Positions 8,611 through 17,028 of a stretch of 64,000 nt of DNA are shown one piece after another. Position numbers and translations under genes: made by a program. Each line of letters starts with the position of its first letter. Position 1 is the stretch's first letter. Location: positions 1-64,000 of the forward strand of contig SVFF01000012.1 in assembly GCA_015057005.1 (NCBI GenBank), in the 5' to 3' direction. Under the pieces are notes generated by a model. That model worked only from the letters and a program-made list of their open reading frames with translations, ran no database searches and had not been told where the DNA came from. The DNA comes from Lachnospiraceae bacterium (GTDB lineage: Bacteria > Bacillota > Clostridia > Lachnospirales > Lachnospiraceae).

Positions 8611-8938
8611 TAGAAAAACTGACCAATATTATATCAAAAAGATAATTACAGATCTGGTGTTTATCTTGCAACATACACGAGGCGCGTCAAAGGAGGGATT
8701 GGAGGCAAATGAAATTCTGGTAGATTCTGTTATGTTCAGATTAATTCAAGTTGCTGAAAATTCAGATAAACTATCACCAGAGTTTAAACAGCAATATGCA
8801 ACAATTCCATGGAGAGCTATGAAGGGTATGAGGAATCGCATTGTCCATGAATATGGAAGTGTAGACTTAAGCGTTGTATACGATACTGTCCAAAATGACC
8901 ATTCGCGTTCAAATTTCTACCATTCAGGACAAAATTAA
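8603..8938 (+). pseudogene. hepT: HepT-type HEPN toxin (DUF86), C-terminal frameshift
   Basis: HEPN ribonuclease-toxin partner of the preceding MntA. The RX4HXY signature is present as RNRIVHEY (R77, H82, Y84), where the Tyr is the AMPylation site in characterised pairs. After VQND the current frame reads an un-family-like tail and stops at 8938. One frame over, from about 8898, the sequence continues with QISTIQDKINNFLLERD up to a stop at 8997-8999, which looks like a normal DUF86 C terminus. Removing one C near 8899-8900 would restore it. Either the toxin lost its tail or this is a sequencing error. The catalytic core precedes the shift. The ATG at 8603 is preferred, and 8588 is an alternative. 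Confidence 0.75.
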
Positions 8939-8985
8939 CAATTTTTTGCTTGAACGTGATATACTAAAAAATAATATTTTGATAG

Positions 8986-9237
8986 GTTACCATAACTGAT
9001 TTCCATGGAGAGAATACTCCATTGGATATTGCGATGGCAAGAAGAGTTTTACGAGATATGAAAGACGCATCTGCCGAAGAAATCAGAGAAGATATGGAGA
9101 TGTATCTAAAATATGCAAGAGTTGCTTATGTTCAAATGTTAAAGGATGTTTTGCCGTCATCGGATTATGTTATAGATGGAACAAAAGAATTGGAAGAAAA
9201 GATTGAGGAGATAAAAAAGATAATTTTGTCGATTTAA
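8986..9237 (+). pseudogene. Remnant of an unidentified gene (C-terminal piece)
   Basis: An open stretch of about 83 codons without a good start. In frame it begins with VTITDFHGENTPLD and ends with a helical, charged tail (DYVIDGTKELEEKIEEIKK). That ending resembles the C termini of P-loop nucleotide/nucleoside kinases, but this is only an impression. The piece is directly downstream of the frameshifted HEPN gene. A TTG at 9022 could start a 71-aa protein, but it has no ribosome site. Most simply read as the 3' end of a gene whose 5' part was lost. Confidence 0.35.
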
Positions 9238-9286
9238 TTTCAATTTTGGAAGATGGTAGGATAATGGAAATATCGAGGATAGGAAA

Positions 9287-9898
9287 ATGTGGGTATCGGA
9301 AATAACAGAAGATAATTTGTCTGACGAAATAATTGACAAATTATTGTATGAGGGTCTGAATGATACAGGAGAAAATGTTGATTGTGTCATTGTGTTGGGA
9401 AGTATGAAGGCTCCAAAGTACAGAGTGCCTATGGCCGTAAGTGCTTATAAAGCCGGAAGAGCAAATAAGATAATGTTATGTGGAGGCGCAATCAGAACGT
9501 TTCCGGAAGGTGAGTGTTCCGAGGCTGAGCAGATGTATAAGAACGCTTTGAAATTGGGGATACCAGAAGAAGATATTATCTTGGAAAACACCTCGCAAAA
9601 CACAGTGGAGAATATTCTGTGTGCATTGGTAGAATTGCAACGTACCTTTTGGTTGAACAAAGTGAAAAAAGTATTGCTTGTAACTGCCGAATACCATATG
9701 CGGCGTAGTTTGGCAATTGCAAGATATTTGTTCCCGGCACACGTTGATATAATTCCGTGTCCCTCGGCTGATAATAATACCAATCGTAATAATTGGATGT
9801 GTACGCAATTGGGTATTGATAGAGCCAAGGGCGAGGCTTTGAATATAGTTCAATGCGTAAAAAACGGTGTTATTCCGGATTTTGAAATCAAGGTGTAA
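9287..9898 (+). CDS. YdcF-like DUF218 protein
   Basis: A 203-aa protein of the YdcF/SanA/ElyC (DUF218) family. Visible landmarks are VDCVIVLGSMKAPKYRVPMAVSAYKAG, the KIMLCGGA strand-turn, and the ENTSQNTVENI and VTAEYHMRRSLAIAR motifs typical of the family. Unlike envelope-anchored ElyC/SanA it has no membrane segment, so it is probably cytosolic like YdcF. The biochemical role of the family is poorly defined (YdcF binds SAM; ElyC affects envelope integrity). The neighbouring stretch is A+T-rich and same-strand with short gaps, suggesting co-transcription with the kinase that follows. Confidence 0.75.
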   Translation: MWVSEITEDNLSDEIIDKLLYEGLNDTGENVDCVIVLGSMKAPKYRVPMAVSAYKAGRANKIMLCGGAIRTFPEGECSEAEQMYKNALKLGIPEEDIILENTSQNTVENILCALVELQRTFWLNKVKKVLLVTAEYHMRRSLAIARYLFPAHVDIIPCPSADNNTNRNNWMCTQLGIDRAKGEALNIVQCVKNGVIPDFEIKV

Positions 9899-9922
9899 GA
9901 ACAGAAATAAGGAGAAAATTCC

Positions 9923-10525
9923 ATGGCAAATTTAATCATAATATGCGGCCCCCAGGCAGTCGGGAAAATGACGGTAGCAGAAAGTCTGCGGGACAAATTA
10001 AAATATAACATGATGATGAACCATGACAGTATTGAAATATCGGACAGGATCTTCGGATTCGCCACGCCTGCTCAGAGAGAATTCAATTCTGTGTTCCGTA
10101 GAACGGCCTTTGAATTGGCGGTGAAGCATAATGTGGACTTACTGTTTACTTATGTTTGCGCCTTTGAAATGCCTGAAGAAAAGGAATATCTGACCAAGCT
10201 GGCGGATCTGTTTCAGTCCAAGGGTGGAAATTTCTATTTTGTGGAATTAAGTGCTGACTTGGATACCAGACTTGCGAGAAATGAAACGCCTCACAGAATG
10301 GAGCGGAAAGCCTCCAAAAGAGATGTTGAGTGGAGTAAAGCGAACCTGCTGAACGATGCGCAAAGGCACAGACTTAATTCAGATAGTGATGAAATTTGGT
10401 TTGAAAATCATTTCAAAATTGATAATACAAACCTTACCCCTGATGAAGTTGCGGATTTGGTTATTGAGAAGTTTGGACTTGTGGCAAATGAAAAAGAAGA
10501 GAGAGAATATCGGTTTGGGGTGTGA
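9923..10525 (+). CDS. P-loop kinase, shikimate-kinase-like
   Basis: A 200-aa P-loop NTPase. Walker A is GPQAVGKMT at residues 8-16. The conserved aromatic-acidic strand (DLLFTYVCAFE) and a lid-like region with Arg residues (LARNETPHRMERKASKRD) suit a small-molecule kinase such as the shikimate kinase/AAA-18 type. Substrate unknown. AAGGAG lies before the ATG. More G+C than its neighbours at the start of the gene. Confidence 0.65.
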   Translation: MANLIIICGPQAVGKMTVAESLRDKLKYNMMMNHDSIEISDRIFGFATPAQREFNSVFRRTAFELAVKHNVDLLFTYVCAFEMPEEKEYLTKLADLFQSKGGNFYFVELSADLDTRLARNETPHRMERKASKRDVEWSKANLLNDAQRHRLNSDSDEIWFENHFKIDNTNLTPDEVADLVIEKFGLVANEKEEREYRFGV

Positions 10526-10579
10526 AAAGCAAGTTTCTATTAGAGAAAAATTACAATTCAGAAGGAAGGCAATGGAGAT

Positions 10580-11332
10580 ATGTTGAAAATAGCAATAGTT
10601 GGATGCACTGGTAAATTGGGTAGTGCTGTTATGAAAAAGGCTTTCGCAAGTACAGATATAGAGGTCTGTTATGCCATTGCCAGAAAAGGCAACCAGTTTG
10701 TTGGAAAGAAAGTATCTGAGCTTATGGGCGGTAAAAGCGAATTGATGATTATAGATGATATCGAATCGGCAGATGATTGTGATGTTTATATCGATTGTAC
10801 GAATGCAGAAACTTTTATGAATAGCAGTTATTCAAAATATGAAAAGATGAAGAAACCGCTTGTTATAGCAACGACCGCTTTTTCGAGGGAAGATGTAAAA
10901 AAGATTAATGAATTGGCAACTAATATTCCGATTTTCATGACTGGTAATTTTAGTGTTGCCTTACATGATTTTATTGAAACAATAAAGTATTATGCAAGAA
11001 AAATAAGTTTAGATACAGATATTCAAATAGTGGAGTATCATCATAACCAAAAGAAGGATGCACCTAGCGGTACTGCATTGATGATTAAAGAGGCTCTTTT
11101 GGAGGCAAATAGTACAATTAATCGAGATAAAGTAACCATTTGCAGCATTAGAGGTGGCAACATCTTTGGAAAACATGAAGTGATTTTTGCAAATTGTAAA
11201 GACGAGGTAGTTACCTTTAAACATCAAGTGTCATCAAGAGAACCTTTTGCGGATGGAGCGCTTGAAGTATCAAAGTGGATAATTGCTCGCACAAGTGGTT
11301 TGTATAACATGGACGATTTCTGTAGTGTGTAG
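10580..11332 (+). CDS. dapB: 4-hydroxy-tetrahydrodipicolinate reductase homologue
   Basis: A 250-aa DapB family protein, which reduces HTPA with NAD(P)H in lysine/diaminopimelate synthesis. The N-terminal Rossmann motif is VGCTGKLGSAVM. The catalytic segment EYHHNQKKDAPSGTA (His-His at 154-155, Lys at 158-159) and the GGNIFGKHEV and HQVSSREPFADGAL stretches are family hallmarks. No other dap genes are nearby. Its A+T-rich composition and mixed neighbours suggest acquisition, so it may be a second DapB or serve a different imine reduction. Confidence 0.8.
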   Translation: MLKIAIVGCTGKLGSAVMKKAFASTDIEVCYAIARKGNQFVGKKVSELMGGKSELMIIDDIESADDCDVYIDCTNAETFMNSSYSKYEKMKKPLVIATTAFSREDVKKINELATNIPIFMTGNFSVALHDFIETIKYYARKISLDTDIQIVEYHHNQKKDAPSGTALMIKEALLEANSTINRDKVTICSIRGGNIFGKHEVIFANCKDEVVTFKHQVSSREPFADGALEVSKWIIARTSGLYNMDDFCSV

Positions 11333-11366
11333 CAAGCAAATGTCTGGGGAAATAGGCGGTAGTGGT

Positions 11367-11618
11367 ATGAATGAAAAAATAAAGAAATTACTTGGTGCAA
11401 ACATGGATATTGATTTCAGCAACAAAGATTGGGGCAATTCGGTATGTCCATGGAACGAAGCGGATGGAACAGACGAGCATAAATGTGCTGTGAAGAACAC
11501 ATCTATATGTAAATTTTTTTGCGGAATACAATATTTAGACAGCGTTTTGTGCAGTTATCCATATGAAAATATATCTGTTTTAGAAAAGGACGAAATGGAT
11601 AGGGACTTAAAACGTTAG
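11367..11618 (+). CDS. Small cysteine-rich protein, unknown
   Basis: An 83-aa protein with five Cys in its central part (CPWNEADGTDEHKC, then CKFFCGIQYLDSVLC), suggesting a metal site or disulfides. No signal peptide or membrane segment. GGCGG lies seven bases before the ATG at 11367. The frame is open further upstream over the end of dapB, but that part has no ribosome site. Such Cys-rich proteins occur in clostridial genomes beside unrelated enzymes. I do not recognise a function. Confidence 0.6.
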   Translation: MNEKIKKLLGANMDIDFSNKDWGNSVCPWNEADGTDEHKCAVKNTSICKFFCGIQYLDSVLCSYPYENISVLEKDEMDRDLKR

Positions 11619-11644
11619 TATGCAAAGGGGAATTAAGTATCCGA

Positions 11645-12340
11645 ATGAATAAAATGGCTTATCAAAAAGTACAAAAAATTGCAAAAGATACGATGGAATA
11701 TGCCAGACAACACATAAAGCCGGGGATGAATTTGTTGGATGTTAGGATAATGTGTGAAAACAAAATGCTTGAATTAGGAGCAGATTCTTTTTGGTATTGG
11801 GATGTGGGAGCATTTGTATTTGCGGGTGATGAAACAAATGTGTCCGTTTCAGGTAAATGTTATAAGACAAGTGATCGTGTTATTGCATGGAATGATATTA
11901 TTACAATTGATTTGAGCCCGCAAAAAGGAGATATTTGGGGAGATTATGCGCGAACGATTATTCTTCAGAATGGTGCAGCTGTTGGATGTGATGAAATAGA
12001 AAATCCTGAATGGAAACAGGGATTGCTTATGGAGGAATATTTGCATAGAGAACTTGTACGATATGCAAGACCGGAGACTGCTTTTGAAGAATTATTTTAT
12101 CATTTTAATGGTCTGATTGAATCAAAAGGATTTATTAATCTTGATTTTGCCGGAAATCTTGGACATTCGATTGTCAGACGCAAAGATGAACGAATATATA
12201 TTGAAAAGGGGAATCATACCTGTTTAGGTGAAGTTGCGTATTTTACGTTTGAACCCCATATCAGCATGCCATGCTCGAAATATGGATATAAAAGAGAAAA
12301 TATCTATTATTTTGAAAATGGAGTCTTAAAAGAACTATAA
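11645..12340 (+). CDS. M24 metallopeptidase-like protein (Xaa-Pro type)
   Basis: A 231-aa pita-bread-fold protein resembling the catalytic domain of Xaa-Pro aminopeptidase/methionine aminopeptidase. The metal ligands expected in M24 appear as ITIDLSPQKGDIWGDYARTI (two Asp), GHSIV (His) and YFTFEPHIS (Glu). A second Glu site near the C terminus is not evident, so activity is uncertain. It lacks the N-terminal creatinase domain. In the A+T-rich cassette-like run with short gaps on both sides. Confidence 0.7.
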   Translation: MNKMAYQKVQKIAKDTMEYARQHIKPGMNLLDVRIMCENKMLELGADSFWYWDVGAFVFAGDETNVSVSGKCYKTSDRVIAWNDIITIDLSPQKGDIWGDYARTIILQNGAAVGCDEIENPEWKQGLLMEEYLHRELVRYARPETAFEELFYHFNGLIESKGFINLDFAGNLGHSIVRRKDERIYIEKGNHTCLGEVAYFTFEPHISMPCSKYGYKRENIYYFENGVLKEL

Positions 12341-12387
12341 GAAGTTACAAGTTGATGTGAACAAATAGAATATTATGCGGAGGCACA

Positions 12388-13152
12388 ATGATCATTAAGA
12401 ACGAATTTCCAATCTTAGAGTACAGCACAGAAAAAACAGCCATTATAAATCCCGGAAGTGATTCAGTCAAAGCGCCTCGTCTTTGCTTAGTAACTTTTTT
12501 TGAGGAAGTATTAAATGATGTGGTTAAGAAATATAACGGAACTATTATTGCTACCTATCGTTCTGAAATGAGAACATTTCATGTGTATCAATTTACATAT
12601 AAAGGTATAGAGGTATGTGCTGTACAGGCGTTGGTATCTTCCGGTGCAATTGCGATGATGACTGATTTCTTATATGGTTTAGGAGTTGAGGCGATTGTGT
12701 GTTGTGGTAGTTGTGGAGTGCTGGATGATATACCGGCAGGGGATATTATCATTCCCACACGTGCACTCAGAGATGAAGGTGCCTCTTATAAATATTTACC
12801 TCCTTCCCGTTTTGTAGAAGTTTCACCGATTGCCATTGCTGCTTTTAAACAGGCGTTAGATGCTCATAAGATAGCTTATGTTGAATGTGCTACATGGTCT
12901 ACAGGTGGTTTCTTCCGTGAGACAAAGGAAATGGTTGCATACAGAAGAGAGGAAGGCTGCAAAGTCGTTGAAATGGAATGTGCTACCATGGCTGCTGTAG
13001 CGGAGTTTCGCGGCAAAATCTTTGGGCAATTACTTTATAGCGGTGACATACTGGTGGGCAGTGAGCAATACGATGATAGAGGCTGGTACAATAATCTGTC
13101 CGCAAGAGAGAAATTGTTTTATGTTTCGTTGGAGGCGTTGTGTCTGTTGTAA
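12388..13152 (+). CDS. Nucleoside phosphorylase family protein
   Basis: A 254-aa purine/uridine phosphorylase (PNP_UDP_1) fold protein, which cleaves nucleosides with phosphate. Visible are the strand and loop VCCGSCGVLDDIPAGDIIIPTRALRDEGASYKY in family order (G.CG.L....GD.v.p..a..DEG.S), VVEMECATMAAVAEFRG (the substrate-ribose binding MEME-like motif) and SGD. A GGAGG site precedes the ATG. Substrate range cannot be called. Confidence 0.8.
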   Translation: MIIKNEFPILEYSTEKTAIINPGSDSVKAPRLCLVTFFEEVLNDVVKKYNGTIIATYRSEMRTFHVYQFTYKGIEVCAVQALVSSGAIAMMTDFLYGLGVEAIVCCGSCGVLDDIPAGDIIIPTRALRDEGASYKYLPPSRFVEVSPIAIAAFKQALDAHKIAYVECATWSTGGFFRETKEMVAYRREEGCKVVEMECATMAAVAEFRGKIFGQLLYSGDILVGSEQYDDRGWYNNLSAREKLFYVSLEALCLL

Positions 13153-13187
13153 AGCATGTTTTGCCCAGGACACAATAATTTCACAAC

Positions 13188-13219
13188 TTGCATTCAGAAA
13201 AAACACAATTGTGTATTAT
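13188..13219 (+). promoter_or_regulatory. Palindrome and promoter-like elements before the lipoprotein
   Basis: A perfect 12-bp palindrome (13203-13214, ACACAATTGTGT) lies between a TTGCAT (13188-13193) and TATTAT (13214-13219). It is a possible operator. The spacer is longer than optimal (20 bp). Confidence 0.3.
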
Positions 13220-13247
13220 GCTTTCATTTGAAAGGGAGGGTAATACC

Positions 13248-14873
13248 ATGAAGAAATTAAAGATATTTACAACTATTTTGGCTTCTATACTCCTGCTTAC
13301 CGCTTGTGGTTCGGCTGCCGTCAGTCCTCAAAACGATGCTGCTAAGGAAGACAATGCGGTTGAAATCAATCTGAGCGATGAAGTGATTACAGTTGACCAA
13401 AAGCCTGTCGGTACCAATGAAGAAGATGCCGTTTATACGGCAAATGATATTGTATATTACGAATCCGGAAAGGATTTCACTTACGGCGAAGGTGGCGAAA
13501 AAGATGCCCATAGCCCGGAAGAAGCGGCGGCCCACACAGTAGTTCATATTACTAAAGCGGGTACCTATATCCTCAGCGGTAAGTTGTCTCAGGGACAAAT
13601 AGCTGTGGATTTGGGGAAAGAAGCTGAAGAAGATCCCGACGCAGTTGTGACACTTGTGTTAAACGGCGTGGATATTACCTGCGAGGTGGCGCCGGCAGTT
13701 ATTTTTTATAATGTGTATGAGTGCGGAAATACGGACGTAGAAAACGCCGGGAAAGATGTAGATACTTCTGCAGCCGGTGCCAACGTAATCATTGCGGACG
13801 ATACGCAGAATACCATCAACGGCTCCTATGTGGAGCGCATTTACAAGCCGGGCAGCGTTGTGTTAAATGGCGACAAGACCGAGGTGGAAGATGCCGATAA
13901 ACTGCACAAATATGACGGCGCTTTTTATTCTAAAATGTCAATGAACATAAACGGCGGCACAAAGAATACCGGTGTATTAACGATCAATGCACAAAACGAG
14001 GGACTAGACACGGAACTTCATCTGACGATCAACGGCGGCAACATTCACATTAATTCCGGTAACGATGGAATCAACACCAATGAGGACGGAGTTTCGGTTA
14101 CTACTATGAACGGCGGCGTTTTGACCATTACCGTTACAGGAGAAACCGGTGAGGGTGACGGTATAGACTCCAACGGTTGGCTGGTGATAAATGGTGGGAC
14201 AGTTATTGCTTCTGCATGTTCCGATAGTGCGGATGCGGGCATTGATTCTGATATGGGAATCCATATCAATGGCGGAACTGTGGCAGCAACCGGACATATG
14301 CTTGACAGAATCGAGGACGGCGGACAAAACTATGCTGTATTTCAATTTGTGCAGAAGCAGGACGGAAATGCTGTGATTTCCCTGAAGGATGCGGACGGAA
14401 CGGCTGTCTTGGAATACGCCCCCGGAAATGATTATTCCGTACTTGTTTGCAGCAGTCCCGATCTTACAGAAGGTACCTACACTTTGTGGAGTGACGGAGA
14501 GCAGATGGCAGGTCAAGGCGGCGGTATGTTTGGTGGGGGCTTCCGGCCCGACATGATGCCGGAAGGAATGGGTCCTGATGGAAAGACTCATGAAGGCAAT
14601 ACACCACCAGAATTCTCCAAAGGTGAGTTACCTCAGGAACCATCCAATGGTGATTTCCAGCAAAGACCTGAGGGCGCTCTGGGGAATCCCCCTTCTTTCG
14701 AGGGTGAACCACCTAAAGGCATGGAAGGTTTTGGCGGACCTGGCAAAGGTGAGGGCGGCATGTGGCGCCCCGACAATAACAGCGGGGAGGCACAGGAACT
14801 TACCGCAGAGTTTGAGATTGTGGAAGGCGGAAATGTGTTTTCCAATGTATCATATTTGAATCAAGAGGTTTAA
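13248..14873 (+). CDS. Cthe_2159-type carbohydrate-binding lipoprotein
   Basis: A 541-aa exported lipoprotein: basic N terminus, hydrophobic segment, and lipobox LLTACGS with the lipidated Cys. The body is a right-handed beta-helix of the Cthe_2159 (DUF4353) family, members of which bind acidic polysaccharides such as pectin. Repeated INGG units (MNINGGT, LTINGGN, LVINGGT, IHINGGT) and Asp-rich turns (EGDGIDSNG, ADAGIDSDMG) give the helix rungs and likely Ca sites. The C-terminal 100 residues are rich in Gly, Pro, Glu and Met, a low-complexity linker, followed by a short beta tail. GAAAGGGAGG precedes the ATG at 13248. More G+C-rich than the genes before it. Confidence 0.8.
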   Translation: MKKLKIFTTILASILLLTACGSAAVSPQNDAAKEDNAVEINLSDEVITVDQKPVGTNEEDAVYTANDIVYYESGKDFTYGEGGEKDAHSPEEAAAHTVVHITKAGTYILSGKLSQGQIAVDLGKEAEEDPDAVVTLVLNGVDITCEVAPAVIFYNVYECGNTDVENAGKDVDTSAAGANVIIADDTQNTINGSYVERIYKPGSVVLNGDKTEVEDADKLHKYDGAFYSKMSMNINGGTKNTGVLTINAQNEGLDTELHLTINGGNIHINSGNDGINTNEDGVSVTTMNGGVLTITVTGETGEGDGIDSNGWLVINGGTVIASACSDSADAGIDSDMGIHINGGTVAATGHMLDRIEDGGQNYAVFQFVQKQDGNAVISLKDADGTAVLEYAPGNDYSVLVCSSPDLTEGTYTLWSDGEQMAGQGGGMFGGGFRPDMMPEGMGPDGKTHEGNTPPEFSKGELPQEPSNGDFQQRPEGALGNPPSFEGEPPKGMEGFGGPGKGEGGMWRPDNNSGEAQELTAEFEIVEGGNVFSNVSYLNQEV

Positions 14874-14879
14874 ATAAGT

Positions 14880-14908
14880 GGCTGCACATATTTTGTGCAG
14901 CCGTTTTT
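14880..14908 (+). terminator. Intrinsic terminator
   Basis: A 9-bp stem (14880-14888 with 14894-14902), then GTTTTT. Confidence 0.85.
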
Positions 14909-14948
14909 ACGGTTGAAATATTTTGAAGAAAACTAACCTTTGCCGTTA

Positions 14949-14977
14949 TTGAACCATGCCTCAAAATGATTTATGAT
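14949..14977 (+). promoter_or_regulatory. Promoter of the XRE regulator
   Basis: TTGAAC (14949-14954) and TATGAT (14972-14977) with a 17-bp spacer. The start codon is at 15028. Confidence 0.6.
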
Positions 14978-15027
14978 AATACTGTGATCCGGATCTTACC
15001 TATTATTACATAAGGAGGATGACATAA

Positions 15028-15561
15028 ATGTGTCTTGATAACAAAATGGTTGGAAAGCAGATTGCTTTATTAAGATTCGCGAAGCAAATGACGCAAGCTG
15101 ATCTTGCAGAGCGTCTCGGTATTTCATTTCAGGCAGTCAGTAAATGGGAGAGGGGAGAAAATCTTCCGGATGTGGCAATTTTACCACAGCTTGCCAATGT
15201 GCTTGAAACAACAATTGATAATATTCTTTGCGGCAATGTGCGCCAGGTTGCATATCGCGGTACCATCAAAGTTGCGGATATGATTGAAGGTATTAAGTGT
15301 CTGCAAAAGATGGGGGATTTGCTCGGTAAAGAAAATAAAATTTACCTGTCTGCCATTAAAGGTATTGATGAGAGTATGAATACTACAATTGAGGCTGCGT
15401 TTAAGGATGATTTTGTTTTTGAAGCTTTTGTGGCAGAGGCGATCATCCAGAATCTCATGGCCGGGATGTATGTGGAAATAACAGATGTGCGACGCAATTT
15501 TAAGCATGAACATTTTGCAAATGTGGTATGTGAGTATGCCCGAAAATATAATATCGTTTGA
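15028..15561 (+). CDS. XRE-family transcriptional regulator
   Basis: A 177-aa DNA-binding protein. Residues 6-65 are a clear HTH_3 domain (QMTQADLAERLGISFQAVSKWERGENLPDVAILPQLANVL). The rest (about 70-177) is an uncharacterised helical region with no recognised ligand domain. Strong AAGGAGG site before the ATG. It stands alone with its own promoter and terminator, so its targets cannot be read from context. Confidence 0.85.
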   Translation: MCLDNKMVGKQIALLRFAKQMTQADLAERLGISFQAVSKWERGENLPDVAILPQLANVLETTIDNILCGNVRQVAYRGTIKVADMIEGIKCLQKMGDLLGKENKIYLSAIKGIDESMNTTIEAAFKDDFVFEAFVAEAIIQNLMAGMYVEITDVRRNFKHEHFANVVCEYARKYNIV

Positions 15562-15610
15562 TGAAAAAAACAAATCTGAACGAAAAGAAACGGATGGAAG
15601 TCTGTAAAAT

Positions 15611-15647
15611 AATCAGCGGTCGTATTTTGACCGCTGATTTGATTTTT
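15611..15647 (+). terminator. Intrinsic terminator after the XRE regulator
   Basis: An 11-bp stem (15611-15621 with 15629-15639) followed by a T-rich tail. Confidence 0.8.
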
Positions 15648-15723
15648 AAAATTGTAAGATGACATGATATCCCTAATATGATATATTCAAATTATCAAAA
15701 AGCGACAGCCGGAGGTATGTTTG

Positions 15724-16221
15724 ATGAACAAGAAAAAACGATTTTGGATTATCCTAATCTGTACAGTCCTGGTAATTGGTTTTCTGCCTCTGCCAGCCCG
15801 CATCAACAAAAAAATGACCGGTACCGGATTCTATCCGAAGGGTCATGAACTGGAGTCTGTGGTCACGGAAGAAACCATCCAAATTAAGGGATGGTACTTG
15901 CGATTTTTACTCTGGGACAATCGGTTCTGGGGTGATATTCATGTTGTGAGTGAGGATCCGGAGCATGCCAGAATATTGGGATATGATCATGGAGGGGTGC
16001 GATTTCGTAAAGAAAAATTTTTCCAAGGGCAATGGAGCTCTCTGGTATATTATGATTGCAAAATTTATAATCATGTTTTTCCCGGCAGAATTATCGAGGA
16101 CGATGCTTTTGATGAGGTGTTATACATTTCTCATGTAAACGACCATCATATGGCTTTTCCGGCGATTGGACGAGAGGAAGCTGTGGCGTTAGCGAATAAG
16201 CTGCATCTTAAGGTGGAGTGA
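15724..16221 (+). CDS. Membrane-anchored hypothetical protein
   Basis: A 165-aa protein with a basic N terminus and one hydrophobic segment (about residues 6-23), then an outside-facing soluble domain rich in aromatic residues. No lipobox is visible. GGAGG at 15711-15715 suits the ATG at 15724. A TTG directly before it is less likely. No family recognised. Confidence 0.6.
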   Translation: MNKKKRFWIILICTVLVIGFLPLPARINKKMTGTGFYPKGHELESVVTEETIQIKGWYLRFLLWDNRFWGDIHVVSEDPEHARILGYDHGGVRFRKEKFFQGQWSSLVYYDCKIYNHVFPGRIIEDDAFDEVLYISHVNDHHMAFPAIGREEAVALANKLHLKVE

Positions 16222-16234
16222 GTGATAAGAAGTT

Positions 16235-16274
16235 CCTGGTTGGCGGTTATTCACCGTTAGCCAGGATTTTTTTT
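16235..16274 (+). terminator. Intrinsic terminator
   Basis: An imperfect 13-bp stem (16235-16247 with 16253-16265) followed by eight T. Confidence 0.85.
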
Positions 16275-16391
16275 GTTGTAATAATAGCAAAATAGTGTTA
16301 TTTCAGCGCAATATCCTTTATGGTGTGCTTAATGATTTCAGCTTATAATAAAACTATCAAAACAACCACACATTTTGAAGGGAGCAGACTT

Positions 16392-16961
16392 ATGAACAGA
16401 CCATTTATCATCGGCATCGCAGGTGGAAGCGCAAGCGGCAAATCAACTTTTTCAAAGAACTTACGGGAAGTTTTTGCAGGAATGAAGGTGACGGAGCTGC
16501 ACATGGATTCCTATTTCAAACCGGCGGGGGAGCGCCCGGTGGCCAAAGCACCGATTACCGGAAAAGAGTATATGGATGATAATCATCCGCTGACTATGGA
16601 CTTGCCGAAGTTAAAGCAAGATATGACAAATATCATTCAAGAAGGTTCTTGTCAGATTTTGATTATAGAAGGTCTGCTGACTTTGTGGGATGATGAGATT
16701 TATGAGCAGCTGGATCTGAAGCTGTTTGTGGACTGCCGTCCTGATGAGCGTATCGTAAGACGCTTGAAGAGGAATATGACCTGGGGCCTTACCTTTGATG
16801 AAATTGCCAATGTATACCTGGATATGGTCCGCTACCGTCATGACGAGTATGTGGAACCCACCAAATGGCGCGCTGATTTTATACTTAACGGATCGAATCC
16901 CTCTCCCAAGGTGCTTGATATGATCGTCACATATGTTAAGTCTGTTTGTAAGGAAGACTAG
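16392..16961 (+). CDS. Uridine kinase-like P-loop protein
   Basis: A 189-aa member of the uridine kinase/phosphoribulokinase family. Walker A is GIAGGSASGKST at residues 7-18. LHMDSYFKP gives the catalytic Asp and substrate-binding segment, and LIIEGLLTLWDDEI the Walker B-like strand. KRNMTWGLT carries lid residues. It is shorter than classical Udk (about 205-210 aa), so it may act on another nucleoside or small molecule. AGGGAG precedes the ATG. The frame upstream to 16320 lacks a ribosome site. Confidence 0.75.
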   Translation: MNRPFIIGIAGGSASGKSTFSKNLREVFAGMKVTELHMDSYFKPAGERPVAKAPITGKEYMDDNHPLTMDLPKLKQDMTNIIQEGSCQILIIEGLLTLWDDEIYEQLDLKLFVDCRPDERIVRRLKRNMTWGLTFDEIANVYLDMVRYRHDEYVEPTKWRADFILNGSNPSPKVLDMIVTYVKSVCKED

Positions 16962-17028
16962 CTGACAGAGAGAACATTTTCTTATTACTTTTTTCTATAT
17001 GAAACACGCATTGGAATGAGAGGTAATT

